Positions 33,873 through 42,705 of a DNA stretch of 64,000 nucleotides are shown piece by piece. The position numbers and the translations under genes are program-made. The notes under the pieces are model-generated. The model was not told the DNA's origin and did not search any database. It was given only the letters and a program-made list of their open reading frames with translations. Source of the DNA: Mesorhizobium sp. 65-26 (GTDB lineage Bacteria > Pseudomonadota > Alphaproteobacteria > Rhizobiales > Rhizobiaceae). How positions within the stretch are numbered: position 1 is the first letter of the stretch; every line of letters starts with the position of its first letter. The stretch is taken from the NCBI GenBank assembly GCA_001899205.1, contig MKVL01000031.1:62001-126000 (forward strand). The letters are read 5' to 3'.

Positions 33873-35624
33873 TCACAGGCCCAGTCCCCGTTTCCGCCCC
33901 GGGTCCCAGTCGACTCGTCCGCCCGGCGCCATGACGCCACGGACTTCGCGGCCGAGGTTCTTTTCCAAAGCCGGACGCCACGGCACGAGTTGGAATCCCA
34001 ACCCATCATCGATCATGGCGAAGCGCCCCGACGCGAGTGTCACCCGTTCGCGATAAACGCCAGCGACACGCTCGCCTTCAGCGGCCGGGTGGTACGCCAG
34101 ACCCGTGTCGGCTGATAATCTGGCCGTGGCCTCCTCAAGCTCGCGTCGCTGGAGTGTCGAAAGGAGATCGCGGGCGACGATCACGCGCTGGCCCTGTCGT
34201 CTGGCCAGGCCTTCCTCGACCAGGTGATCAGCGCGGGCATCCATTGCGTCGCGGACTTCGGCGCCGAAGCCGCTGGCGCTGAGCGGTGGGTCTTTCGCAA
34301 GAAGCTGACGATCGAGCCAGGTCGCTCCCGATGCCCCGACCTGATCAGAAATGGACAGATCCGACCTGGTCGCGAGCGATAGTCGTCGTCGTCCATCGGG
34401 ATCGTCATAAGCGCGCACCTCGACGATCGCGTCGGGCGTGGCATCGCCGGTGAATTCGAGGTCTGCAAACCGCAAATGGTGGGTATGGCCGTCGACGCCG
34501 GCGACGATGACGTAGGCCGTGCCCTTGAGCTCGTCATCGAGACCACGCTGGACGAGTCGGCCGAGCACCGGATGGGAAGGCTCGTCGCCATGCAGCGCGA
34601 AGCGGCTGACGTCCGGTTCTGATCCGCTTCGGCTCATGGCTTGGTGCATCGTCTTGATGATGTCGCCGCGGATACCGAGCTGGCGCAGTGTTCCGTCGAG
34701 GCCGGGCTTGAGGGTCCAGCAGGCCGGGCCAACCGGATCGGCCAAGCCGAGACGTTCGAGCTTGGCCGCCCGTCCGAGCAACAGGCGACGCAGCTCCGGA
34801 TCCTCGGCGTTCGGACCAGGCCGAAGATCTGCGACGCCGCCGCATTCGTCCGAAATGTCGCGCAGCGCCCGATCGAGACTTGTCCAGCGCTCGGCCTCCA
34901 CCTCGCGTTGAAGCGCGCTGTGGATTTGCTGTTCAGTGCGGGGACCAAGTTCGAGCGTGATCCGCTCGGCGGCCCGGTCGCGGATTCCTCGGCTGATATA
35001 GTCGCGGCTGATCACCAGATCCTGGCCGTCATCGGCGCGGCCGCGGATCAGGAGGTGGACATGGGGATTGTCGGTGTTCCAGTGATCGACGGCGACCCAG
35101 TCGAGCTGGGTGCCGAGGTCCCTTTCCATGTCGGTGACCAGCTCGCGCGTGAACGTCTTGAGGTCGCCGATCTCGGCCGCATCCTCTGGAGAGACGATGA
35201 AGCGGAAATGGTGGCGATCGTCCTTGCAGCGCTCGGCGAACGCACGCTCGTCGGCTTCGTCTCCGGCCGCATCGAACATCCGCGCCGGCTGACCGTCTTT
35301 GGTGACGCCTTCGCGTTTGAGATAGGCGATGTGCTTCGGCAAAGGCGCCGAGCGGAATCGCGGACCCTGGTGACGGACGACGCGCGCCTTGGTGACGACG
35401 CGCCGGGCATTCGAGCGCAGCCGGATCGAGACTGCGGCGCGCCGGCCACGGCCGAAGCGGGAGCGGCTCCGCCCCTGGCCGGAGCGGAAGCTGTTCCCGA
35501 CATGCCCGGCCTTCTTTGCGGCCCGCATCACCTCGCCGACGAAGGTCTGCGGACGTTTGCCGCCGCGGTTGCCATGCTGGATGCGGCCGGGCCGGATGCG
35601 CAGGTCGTCGTCGCGCGTCGTCAT
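33873..35624 (-). CDS. Relaxase/mobilization nuclease (VirD2-like, DUF3363)
   Basis: A nicking enzyme of 583 residues that starts and ends transfer at oriT. A very basic N-terminus is followed by a relaxase core with the HxH metal motif in DNPHVHLLIRG (~187-191), RDYISRGIRDRAAERITLELGPRTEQQ, and a C-terminal DUF3363 domain. A catalytic Tyr is expected in the N-terminal third (HIAYLKREG is a candidate). The likely oriT lies just upstream (35625-35871). Confidence 0.93.
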   Translation of the reverse strand: MTTRDDDLRIRPGRIQHGNRGGKRPQTFVGEVMRAAKKAGHVGNSFRSGQGRSRSRFGRGRRAAVSIRLRSNARRVVTKARVVRHQGPRFRSAPLPKHIAYLKREGVTKDGQPARMFDAAGDEADERAFAERCKDDRHHFRFIVSPEDAAEIGDLKTFTRELVTDMERDLGTQLDWVAVDHWNTDNPHVHLLIRGRADDGQDLVISRDYISRGIRDRAAERITLELGPRTEQQIHSALQREVEAERWTSLDRALRDISDECGGVADLRPGPNAEDPELRRLLLGRAAKLERLGLADPVGPACWTLKPGLDGTLRQLGIRGDIIKTMHQAMSRSGSEPDVSRFALHGDEPSHPVLGRLVQRGLDDELKGTAYVIVAGVDGHTHHLRFADLEFTGDATPDAIVEVRAYDDPDGRRRLSLATRSDLSISDQVGASGATWLDRQLLAKDPPLSASGFGAEVRDAMDARADHLVEEGLARRQGQRVIVARDLLSTLQRRELEEATARLSADTGLAYHPAAEGERVAGVYRERVTLASGRFAMIDDGLGFQLVPWRPALEKNLGREVRGVMAPGGRVDWDPGRKRGLGL

Positions 35625-35871
35625 CGGGCCGAATCCGGGTGTTCAGGCGTGCGACGGCGGTTCAGACATTGATTTGCTTGGACAAATCGAGGTGAGCGCC
35701 AGCAGGGGTAGTCGGTGATATCGGTAAATTGTCCAATACAACCAACCACATAAGCCGCGCCGAAGGCCGGCCTTTTCCCTTGCCGTCCGTGGTTGTGGTT
35801 CCTCTGCCGACCTTCCGACCCTCGCAACTGTCGGGGTACGCAGTTCAATGCACCTGCCGAACTGACACCGC
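35625..35871. other. Intergenic region upstream of relaxase, candidate oriT
   Basis: No gene is present. It contains the inverted repeat TTGGACAA (35678-35685) / TTGTCCAA (35729-35736) and an AT-richer centre followed by a C/A-rich run. An origin of transfer usually sits next to its relaxase gene. No known nic sequence is recognisable to me. Confidence 0.35.
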
Positions 35872-36690
35872 TCATGGGGTTCGTCGATCAGACGACAGCA
35901 CGACGAAGAGCCCGTCGGCTTGCGGTGCGAGTCCGGTCCAATCCTGCGGCGAACGGACGCTCGGCGCGTTGGACGACTGCGGCCCGCCGGTCTTCGTTGT
36001 GTCGTCCGATGCGGTGGACGGCTGTTTTGGAAACAACGATGCCTCGGTCCATGATCGGACGACGGACGCGAGCAATGTCGTGTCGTCGATCACGCTGCCA
36101 CCGACAATGGGCGCGAGCCTGGTCAGGTAAGCGCGCGTTTCCGCCGGCAACGGGCGGCCGGTGGCGAGATGATCTTCCCAGCGCGCTGGACCGGCGTTGT
36201 AGGCCGCAAGGAAGCCGGGAACCCCATAGCGGTCGTGCAGTTCGCGCAGATAGCCGGCACCGGCGATGATGTTGTCATGGACGTCGTAGGGATCAGCGCC
36301 GAGATGGTAGCGTTGTCGCAGTGTCGCCCAGGTTTGCGGCATGATCTGCATCAAGCCCATCGCCCCTTTCGGCGATATCGCGTGTACGTCGCCGAAGCTC
36401 TCGGCGCGCATCACGGCCCGCATCCACGTTGTCGGAATGCCGAAGCGCTGCGAGGCCTCGGCCACGAACGCTGCAAAGCGTGTGGCATCTGGAACGCGCG
36501 CGATATGATGGATGGGCGTCGATTGGGCGCACACCGGCCCGCCAGCCGCGATCACCCCGGCGGACAGACAAGCGCTGATCAGCGCGATGCGAAGATGCGA
36601 TGGCTGTCCGGATCGGCAGGCCGGAAAGGAGAAGGGGGATCGACCGTGCGCCGACGAAGCTCGGCCGCAGGACGGCTGGAGGTGAAGCAC
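35872..36690 (-). CDS. Conjugation-associated lytic transglycosylase (SLT domain)
   Basis: A GTG at 36690 with GGAGGA seven bases upstream is taken as start; no ATG is available before the signal sequence. The export signal (LRIALISACLSAGVIAAGGPVCA) is followed by an SLT domain: AESFGDVHAISPKGAMGLMQIMP with catalytic Glu (~96), AGAGYLRELHDRYG, and FLAAYNAGPARWEDH. It opens peptidoglycan for T4SS assembly. It follows traF by two bases. Confidence 0.93.
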   Translation of the reverse strand: MLHLQPSCGRASSAHGRSPFSFPACRSGQPSHLRIALISACLSAGVIAAGGPVCAQSTPIHHIARVPDATRFAAFVAEASQRFGIPTTWMRAVMRAESFGDVHAISPKGAMGLMQIMPQTWATLRQRYHLGADPYDVHDNIIAGAGYLRELHDRYGVPGFLAAYNAGPARWEDHLATGRPLPAETRAYLTRLAPIVGGSVIDDTTLLASVVRSWTEASLFPKQPSTASDDTTKTGGPQSSNAPSVRSPQDWTGLAPQADGLFVVLSSDRRTP

Positions 36691-36692
36691 GG

Positions 36693-37205
36693 TCAGTCCT
36701 CCTCCCGCGTCCATATCGGGTCGGCGCGGCCGGCGATCGTCGTGCGGGAAAGCAGCCCGAAATAACGGCCGTCGAGCGAGTCTGCGGATTGCCAGTTCAT
36801 GAGGAAGACCTGGCCGTCGGGAATGCGCTGGCAGCCTTGCCAGACGGGCAGCGGTCGATCGTGCGTGTCGCGATCGAGCGCATCGCCCATCGCTATGCCG
36901 TCGACGGTGATGGTGCGCTGGCGGCGGCATACCGTCTGGCCTGGAAGCGCGAGCACACGCTTCAGCATGGGCACGCCCTTGGGCAAATAACGGCGGTCGG
37001 AGAGGAATTGGGCCAGGGCGTCCGGTGGACGCACGACGACAAGTTGGGTGACGTGGAGCGCGCCGACAGAGTGGATGGCGTAGAGGCCGATCGGCACGCT
37101 GTCGCTGGCGTTCCAAATGAATTTGGGCGAGACAGGGAAGATCGCGCTGCAGGCGGAGACGAGCAGCACCAGATACGTCGTCATGACGTAGCCGAACCGC
37201 GTCAC
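36693..37205 (-). CDS. traF: TraF, S26-type signal peptidase for conjugation
   Basis: The GTG at 37205 overlaps the DUF2840 stop (GTGA). One membrane helix (YVMTTYLVLLVSACSAIF) precedes the S26 box NASDSVPIGLY with Ser36, and the second box has Lys in MLKRVLALPGQ. A late box with DSLDGRYFGLL completes the fold. In RP4, TraF cyclises the TrbC pilin. Confidence 0.94.
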   Translation of the reverse strand: MTRFGYVMTTYLVLLVSACSAIFPVSPKFIWNASDSVPIGLYAIHSVGALHVTQLVVVRPPDALAQFLSDRRYLPKGVPMLKRVLALPGQTVCRRQRTITVDGIAMGDALDRDTHDRPLPVWQGCQRIPDGQVFLMNWQSADSLDGRYFGLLSRTTIAGRADPIWTREED

Positions 37206-37708
37206 TTGAGCACCCGGTCGCGCAAGAGCCACGCGCGATGCTGGTCGCGGCTGTAGGGGCGGGGCTCGTAACCTGCCCCGAGGCGATTGTGGACGTGCCT
37301 CCAGTAGTCCGGCGCGACGGCTGCAGGATCAATGCCGAGCGTTTCGACCGTGTCGATTGTGGCGAGGACGCGCTCGACTTTGGGCCAGCCGCTGATCCGG
37401 AGCAGGATCTCGCCGCCGGGACGGACAAAAGGCAGCGTCTGATAGGCCTCGCCTGGCGCGATCGCGCGCAAGATGTCGATGCGTGAAACGATCGTGCCGT
37501 AATCGTTGGAAGCCCAGCGAACGAAGCCGAAGATCGTGTTCGGCGCAAAGGTGAGGACACGTCGGCGACGATCGATGATCGTTTCGCCCGTGTCGTGACC
37601 GAATCTTATCCAGTGCTCGATGCGTTTCTCGAGCCACGTCAGTTCGACTGCCGTCAGCGTGTCAGGCGAACCGGCTCGCGCGTGTGCGAAGGCGGGATTG
37701 GTCATCAT
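37202..37708 (-). CDS. DUF2840-domain protein
   Basis: Soluble, 168 residues, with the typical conserved text TFAPNTIFGFVRWASNDYGTIVSRIDILRA and LRISGWPKVERVL. It occurs between parA-like genes and traF in trb ICEs. The function is unknown. Coupled on both sides by 4-bp overlaps. Confidence 0.88.
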   Translation of the reverse strand: MMTNPAFAHARAGSPDTLTAVELTWLEKRIEHWIRFGHDTGETIIDRRRRVLTFAPNTIFGFVRWASNDYGTIVSRIDILRAIAPGEAYQTLPFVRPGGEILLRISGWPKVERVLATIDTVETLGIDPAAVAPDYWRHVHNRLGAGYEPRPYSRDQHRAWLLRDRVLK

Positions 37709-37959
37709 GTTTGTTCTCCATCGGTGTTGGGGAATTCGCGCGTGAGGAGCGCCCGCAGCATGTCGGCGACCGTCTGGCCGCGTTGGAAGGCCGCGATTTT
37801 GATGCGGCCGCGGAGCGCGGGCGTGATGTCCACGGTGAGGCGCGCCGTATAGGGATCGCTCTCCGGCGTCGCACCGGCGCTGCGATCGGGCGCCTTGATC
37901 CAGGCGTCCGCATCGCGTGGTCGGGATGCGAAGCCGCCGTTCGAACGCCGCGCCGTCAT
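37705..37959 (-). CDS. Small ParG/RHH-like partner of ParA
   Basis: 84 residues with a disordered basic N-terminus followed by ARLTVDITPALRGRIKIAAFQRGQTVADMLRALLTREFP, an RHH fold as in ParG-like centromere-binding proteins. Immediately downstream of parA with an ATGA overlap, so a partition partner is likely. Confidence 0.82.
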   Translation of the reverse strand: MTARRSNGGFASRPRDADAWIKAPDRSAGATPESDPYTARLTVDITPALRGRIKIAAFQRGQTVADMLRALLTREFPNTDGEQT

Positions 37960-38594
37960 GGTGCGAGCCTTTCGGTCTCGACAGCGAGGGAGGCGATCTC
38001 GCGGGCAGCGGCGCTCGTCGCGCTTTGCTCGAAGGCGAGCTGACCGGTGCGCGCGGCGTCCGCGAAAACCACACGCTGGCTGATGCGCGTGGCGAGCGCC
38101 GGCGGATCGTGGTCAGCGAGACTCTGCGCCGTGTCGCGGGCGATGACGGTGCGCGCGGCACAGCGGTTGAGCACGAAGCGTGCGACAAGGGCAGGACGGA
38201 AGATGCGCGCTTCGGCGATCAGGGCCAGCATCTCGGCGGACGCCCAGCCATCGAGCGGCGATGGCTGGGCCGGTACAAGAACGGCGTCGGCCGCGAGCAA
38301 CGCCGAGCGCAACAAGGCGGCGATGCGAGGCGGGCCGTCTATGACAATATGGTCCGCATCGCGGGCAAGCTCGGGAGCTTCACGGTGGAGCGTATCGCGG
38401 GCGAGACCGACCACGCCGAACAAACGTGCGTGGTGGCGCCGGGCGCGCTGCTCGGACCAGTCGAGAGCCGATCCTTGGGGATCGGCGTCGATGAGGGTCA
38501 CGCGCTTTCCGTGACGGGCCCAGTGTCCTGCGAGGTGCAAGGCGAGTGTCGTCTTGCCGACGCCGCCCTTTTGATTGAGCAGCGCGACGATCAC
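37956..38594 (-). CDS. parA: ParA-family partition ATPase
   Basis: Deviant Walker A QKGGVGKTT at residues 8-16, DADPQGSALDW, and VIDGPPRIAALLRSALLAAD. 212 residues, so it is a small ParA without an N-terminal HTH. The GTG start overlaps the repA stop. It keeps the excised element segregating. Confidence 0.95.
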   Translation of the reverse strand: MIVALLNQKGGVGKTTLALHLAGHWARHGKRVTLIDADPQGSALDWSEQRARRHHARLFGVVGLARDTLHREAPELARDADHIVIDGPPRIAALLRSALLAADAVLVPAQPSPLDGWASAEMLALIAEARIFRPALVARFVLNRCAARTVIARDTAQSLADHDPPALATRISQRVVFADAARTGQLAFEQSATSAAAREIASLAVETERLAP

Positions 38595-39646
38595 GGCGCG
38601 TCACCATCGGTTTTCCACCCTGCGGGCCGATGGGAAACAACAGAATCGTTAGATTCTTGTTTGTTAGATTCTAAGTTAGGGGCGTCGTAAGCAGCGGATT
38701 TTCCGTTTGAAAATGCGCCTTCCGGTTCCTGATGGCACGGGCGCGCGGTTCCCGATGGCACGGGAACGGTGGTTCCTGATGGCACGACCGCTTCCACAGG
38801 CTGTCCACATGCTGCTGTGGACAAACGAGCCGGAAGGAAAACGAGCAGTTCATGTCCGCCGTGGTCGCGCTCGACATCGAGCCGATAGCCCGGAAGCGGC
38901 TGGCGGCGCGCGATGTCGCGCAATTCGAAGGCAAAGCGTTTGAACGGCGAAAGGCTTGCGGACTTGTCGTAGAGATGACGAAAGGCGAACCGCCAACCTG
39001 CACGCTGGCGACCGGCATGCTTGCGCACGATGCGATAAAGCCAGCGCTCCAGGCCGCCGGTCAGCCTGAAGTAGTCGCGGTCAATCGTGAGCACCAACGC
39101 TTCGTCGAGAACAGCTTTGTAGAACCAGTCCGGTACGATGAGATCGATGCCGTCGGCGCGCCCATGCGCATCCGCGCGCTCCGTCCATTCGTTGATCCAC
39201 GAGAAGCGGTGCGCGCGGCGTTCGTTGGTCTGGCGCAGCGTCGTGGCGACGGTCGTCGATTGAAGGCGGTCGAGGGCCGCTTTCAGCCTGTGATAGTCGC
39301 GTGCGCTGTCACCGCGACCGATGAACGACAGAATCTCATAGGGTGTTGCCGCCATCAGGCGTGAGGTGCGCAGGCCGCTGTCGCGTGCCTGGACGATCTG
39401 GGAGGCGGCCCAGATCAGGATATCGGCGTCCCAGATGGTCGCCATGCCGTGCTCCGGCACGGCCTCGACGCGGATGGCAATCTCGCCGCTCCGGTAGTCG
39501 ATCGGCGTGATGCGATGGGTCTTGGCGAGCGAGAAGAAAGGATAGGCCATGAGGTCCTGGGCGTCGCGCGGCGCGAGATCGCCTGGCAGCGCCCGAAACA
39601 GTTCGAGCTGCTCGCGTTCGGAGCGTGAGCGGTGGCGCGACGACAT
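38591..39646 (-). CDS. RepA-like replication initiator
   Basis: A replication initiator A family protein: PFFSLAKTHRITPIDYRSGEIAIRVEAVPEHGMATIWDADILIW, GRGDSARDYHRLKAALDRL, and WFYKAVLDEALVLTIDRDYFRLTGGLERWLYRIVRKHAG. The start at 39646 is chosen because the upstream frame overlaps the AlpA-like gene. It points to replication of the excised circle. Confidence 0.9.
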   Translation of the reverse strand: MSSRHRSRSEREQLELFRALPGDLAPRDAQDLMAYPFFSLAKTHRITPIDYRSGEIAIRVEAVPEHGMATIWDADILIWAASQIVQARDSGLRTSRLMAATPYEILSFIGRGDSARDYHRLKAALDRLQSTTVATTLRQTNERRAHRFSWINEWTERADAHGRADGIDLIVPDWFYKAVLDEALVLTIDRDYFRLTGGLERWLYRIVRKHAGRQRAGWRFAFRHLYDKSASLSPFKRFAFELRDIARRQPLPGYRLDVERDHGGHELLVFLPARLSTAACGQPVEAVVPSGTTVPVPSGTARPCHQEPEGAFSNGKSAAYDAPNLESNKQESNDSVVSHRPAGWKTDGDAP

Positions 39647-39654
39647 GGCGGTGA

Positions 39655-39939
39655 TCAGCGGCGCGGATGACGCGCCTGCTCGAGCTCGGCAGGCGAATGG
39701 CGGCGCGCGGGCAGGACGACGGCTTTGCCAGGGTCGGACGTCGACGCCTTGGCGGCTGCGTCGACCCACTCCTGCAGGTCTTCGACGCGATAGACGACAC
39801 GTCCGCCAAGTTTCGAATAGCGCGGGCCAGTGCCGTAGATGCGGTGCTTTTCAAGCGTGCGGATGGAAAGACCAACGAAGCGTGCCGCTTCGGGCGTACG
39901 CAGGTAGCGTTGCGGCACGCCTGCGAGAGTGGTGGACAT
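39655..39939 (-). CDS. AlpA-like HTH DNA-binding protein
   Basis: 94 residues with the MerR/AlpA winged HTH: RYLRTPEAARFVGLSIRTLEKHRIYGTGPRYSKLGGRVVYRVEDLQEWV. It lies 8 bp before repA and probably regulates the repA-parA-traF transcript. Confidence 0.9.
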   Translation of the reverse strand: MSTTLAGVPQRYLRTPEAARFVGLSIRTLEKHRIYGTGPRYSKLGGRVVYRVEDLQEWVDAAAKASTSDPGKAVVLPARRHSPAELEQARHPRR

Positions 39940-40059
39940 GGGATACCTCGGTGATCGTTGGGGCGGCCGTCGGAGGACGGCGGCTACTGGCGATCACGGT
40001 GGCGGAGGGGTCTCGGCCAAAATAGTGCGATGTCGGCAGGCAGTGAGATCGCACCGGTC

Positions 40060-40831
40060 TCAGATGCGGCGCCGGTAAGGATAGAGAACAAGCTGCCGGT
40101 AGCCGCCCTTCATCATCTCGAAACCGAGCCGCACGAGACGGCCGGTCTGATCCCGCAGTTCGTGCGAAATCCAGTCACGTTTGGTGATAGGGGCGGTTTC
40201 GAAGAGACCAGCCGCGATGTCCGGATATGTCGTTCCGAGCAGGCGTGCATCGAGCGCGCGCAGCGCAAGGATGAAGCGCTTGCGGCGCTCTTGAGTAAGG
40301 GCGCCGGCATCCGGTGGCGTTCGACGCCCGCCGAGGCCATGCCAAAGGCGTAACGCGGTAGCGACGCGGATTTCGAAAAGCCGGTCGAGCGGTAGGAGCA
40401 CAGCGTATGGACCATCCGTGTTGAGGAATTCAACACGGACCGGCGTGCCGCCGAGCGTTAGAGCCCGTGCGGCGGCCGCTCTTGCAATTGCGCTAAGAAG
40501 TCTCGGCGGCAAGCCGAGTTCAGGATTGACGAGTTCGTCGGGCGCATCTGTGATGGTGACGACGCGAGGGAGCGCTTTGGCTGTCCATTGAGCGGCCGTT
40601 GCGGGGAGGTCGGGCAATTCGGGGGCGAAATCGCACCCCCCAGCGTTCGGCGAACGCAGCCGTCTCGGCGTCCAAGGGATTGATAGCGCGGCCCCGGCTC
40701 CGGTGTGCAAGCCGCCTATGGTCTTCCTGAAATTCGGAGTTCCGGCGCAAGAATTCAAATGCGAAAGCCGGCGCGTCGAGCAACCGCAGTTCCTGGTACG
40801 CGTCCGCCGATCGCCAATCGGCAGCACTCAT
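40060..40831 (-). pseudogene. DUF6499/DUF2285 protein split by a frameshift
   Basis: The 5' frame (from ATG 40831) encodes the DUF6499 part: SAADWRSADAYQELRLLDAPAFAFEFLRRN, then FAERWG. The 3' frame continues with CDFAPELPDLPATAAQW and the DUF2285 domain to 40060. The slip falls in a run of six C (40636-40641 on the plus strand); one base less restores W-G-C-D and one protein of ~256 residues. DUF2285 proteins are ICE regulators in mesorhizobia. It may be a lesion or a homopolymer read error. Confidence 0.8.
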
Positions 40832-40953
40832 TGTGATGTCTCCTCCAGCGTCCGCTCATGCGCGGATGTGGATAGGAGAATGCACGTTCAGGTGGTGTTC
40901 TGAAACCCACAGCAACAGCAGCGCATGCTGCGCGGTCTGCACGGAACTATTTT

Positions 40954-41232
40954 CTAGTGCGGCGCTCCACCATAGAGAAGATGGCGGTAACCCTTCTCCG
41001 TCATCCATCGTGCGCGGGCGAGATGCGTCTCCCAGGCGCGGCGTGCGCGATCGGGTTCCGTCGCCGGGTCGATGCGCAACACGAGCTTTGCGACCTCTTG
41101 CCAGTCGGCGCCATCGGAGTCGGCATCAAGCAGACGGAGATATGTCACGAGGTGGCGCTCGTCATAGCCGGTCAGGATTGCGGCTGTCGGCGCGATATCA
41201 TCCACTGCTGGATCCCGGGGTGGCGACTGCAT
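40954..41232 (-). CDS. Short DUF2285-domain protein
   Basis: ATG 41232 has GAGGAGC seven bases upstream. 92 residues: ILTGYDERHLVTYLRLLDADSDGADWQEVAKLVLRIDP, then ARWMTEKGYRHLLYGGAPH, the DUF2285 core. It lies next to the longer DUF6499/2285 gene, and together they resemble the paired DUF2285 activators of other ICEs. Confidence 0.85.
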   Translation of the reverse strand: MQSPPRDPAVDDIAPTAAILTGYDERHLVTYLRLLDADSDGADWQEVAKLVLRIDPATEPDRARRAWETHLARARWMTEKGYRHLLYGGAPH

Positions 41233-41280
41233 CAAAGCTCCTCGACGACACGGTTTCTTAAACGTTAACACATGCTGGTT

Positions 41281-41559
41281 TCAACGTTTCAAGTTTGCCG
41301 ACCTTCGCCCTGAAGCCGTTGCAGGCTTTGCCTCGTGAAGCAGCATGATTCCGCGGCCACGGTCGGATTCGACAAAAAGAATCCCCGCCGCCTCCAGCGC
41401 GCGGCGAACTTGGTCCCGCGTGCTCTCGTGCGTCGGGAGCCCGCGCTCGGACTCCAGACGTTTGAGGGCGGTCAACGCCACCAGGGCTTTTTCGGCGAGC
41501 ATCTCTTGCGTCCAATTCAGCAAGGCTCGCGCCGCCCGCACTTGTCGGCCGGTGATCAT
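41281..41559 (-). CDS. XRE-family HTH regulator
   Basis: 92 residues: ITGRQVRAARALLNWTQEMLAEKALVALTALKRLESERGLP is an XRE HTH, followed by RRALEAAGILFVESDRGRGIML, typical of ICE/phage repressors. Upstream GGAGG. The perfect palindrome at 41600-41618 overlapping a TATAAT box lies 41 bp before it and is a likely operator. Confidence 0.92.
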   Translation of the reverse strand: MITGRQVRAARALLNWTQEMLAEKALVALTALKRLESERGLPTHESTRDQVRRALEAAGILFVESDRGRGIMLLHEAKPATASGRRSANLKR

Positions 41560-41599
41560 TCATGATCACCTCCGACAGACGATCTGCGCGCACCAGAAA

Positions 41600-41618
41600 A
41601 ACGACTATAATAGTCGTT
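41600..41618. promoter_or_regulatory. Palindromic operator over a -10 box
   Basis: AACGACTAT-A-ATAGTCGTT is a perfect 9-1-9 inverted repeat containing TATAAT at 41606-41611 on the plus strand and TATAGT/TATTAT on the minus strand. A repressor bound here would block promoters in either direction. Confidence 0.6.
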
Positions 41619-41641
41619 ATGGGTCGTCGCAACGGTGCGCC

Positions 41642-41659
41642 GAGGCCATATTTGGCCTC
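41642..41659. terminator. Hairpin between the XRE gene and the receiver genes
   Basis: GAGGCCA-TATT-TGGCCTC, a 7-bp stem, lies about 95 bp beyond the last receiver gene in its direction of transcription. No T tract follows, so termination is only possible. Confidence 0.35.
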
Positions 41660-41753
41660 AGGAGCGGGTGGGCGGGGTGCGGGGTGATTCGGGTCAGGCC
41701 GGGACGGTTGTGAGATGCTCGGGGGCGATCCGACGCACCGCCTAGCACGGTTG

Positions 41754-42143
41754 TCAGGCCTGGTCGCCGCGGTTCTTGGCAGCCAGAAGACGCTGGATAC
41801 GGTCCAGCACGAGGCGGTGATCATAAGGTTTCGATACGGCCGGCCCGTCCTGACAAAGATCCGCAGCTTTCTCGACAGAGCCCGTAATCGTTCCGGCGAG
41901 GATTACGCGTGGACCTGGGGCGCGATCGCGTATCCAATGCGCGAGAGCGAATCCGCTTTGGTCTTCAGCGCCGACATCGATAAGCACGACGTCAATGGGA
42001 CGAGCCGTGTTGTTCAATACCTCTTTGGCTTCTACAGAATTGGTGGCTTCCAGCACTTGATAACCGCACTCGCGGAGATATTCGGCGAGCGGTGTGCGGA
42101 CCAGGACGTTGCTGTCGACAATGAGGATGCGTGTGTCGCTCAC
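41754..42143 (-). CDS. Stand-alone receiver-domain protein
   Basis: 129 residues, a receiver only: VDSN acidic start, phospho-Asp in VVLIDVGAEDQSGF, Thr-like ILAGTITGS, Lys in VSKPYD. GTG start overlaps the stop of the other receiver gene (GTGA). There is no output domain or kinase nearby; it resembles CheY-like/DivK-like single-domain regulators. Confidence 0.88.
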   Translation of the reverse strand: MSDTRILIVDSNVLVRTPLAEYLRECGYQVLEATNSVEAKEVLNNTARPIDVVLIDVGAEDQSGFALAHWIRDRAPGPRVILAGTITGSVEKAADLCQDGPAVSKPYDHRLVLDRIQRLLAAKNRGDQA

Positions 42144-42541
42144 GCGGGCGTTCCCGGCGGCGCGACGCCCAAAGTTACAAAAACCAATGCCACTGTCTGT
42201 GTGATGTCATATGGCTTCGCGATAAAGCGCCCGGGCATCGTCTCGCTGTTCAAGTGATCGTTTCCGGACGTGAGGATCACTGGGACGGTCGGAAAATCTG
42301 CGCGGACTCGCTCGGCGAGCTGCAGGCCGTTGAGGGAGCCAGGCATCTGGATATCGGAGAACATAAGATCGACCTTGCCGCCGGCCACGAGATAATCGAG
42401 CGCCTGGTCAGCGGAGTTGGCCTCGATGACGGCGCAGCCTGCTGTTCGCAACTCGTCGGCGATGAGTGCGCGCATAAGGACTTCATCCTCGACAACGAGC
42501 ACATGAGGTTTCTCGCGATCCAACGCCGGCTCAGGCAACAC
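42140..42541 (-). CDS. Stand-alone receiver-domain protein
   Basis: 133 residues: VLVVEDEVLMRALIADELRTAG, phospho-Asp in LMFSDIQMPGSLNGLQLA, ILTSGND and FIAKPYD. It is the typical alphaproteobacterial single-receiver type. First of a coupled pair; the partner kinase is not in the window. Confidence 0.9.
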   Translation of the reverse strand: MLPEPALDREKPHVLVVEDEVLMRALIADELRTAGCAVIEANSADQALDYLVAGGKVDLMFSDIQMPGSLNGLQLAERVRADFPTVPVILTSGNDHLNSETMPGRFIAKPYDITQTVALVFVTLGVAPPGTPA

Positions 42542-42705
42542 TTTGATGCCCTCCTATTGAGCGAAAACGGAGGGCTTGCTGTGGCGTTCCTTGCGAAGAC
42601 GAAAATAGTTGCTTTTTTCGGCGACTGTGGTGGTCGTCGGCGGAATTGGGTGAGACCGGGATTAGGGGGCGTCGGTGCGGCGCGAGGTTTCCTGCTGAGA
42701 ACCTC

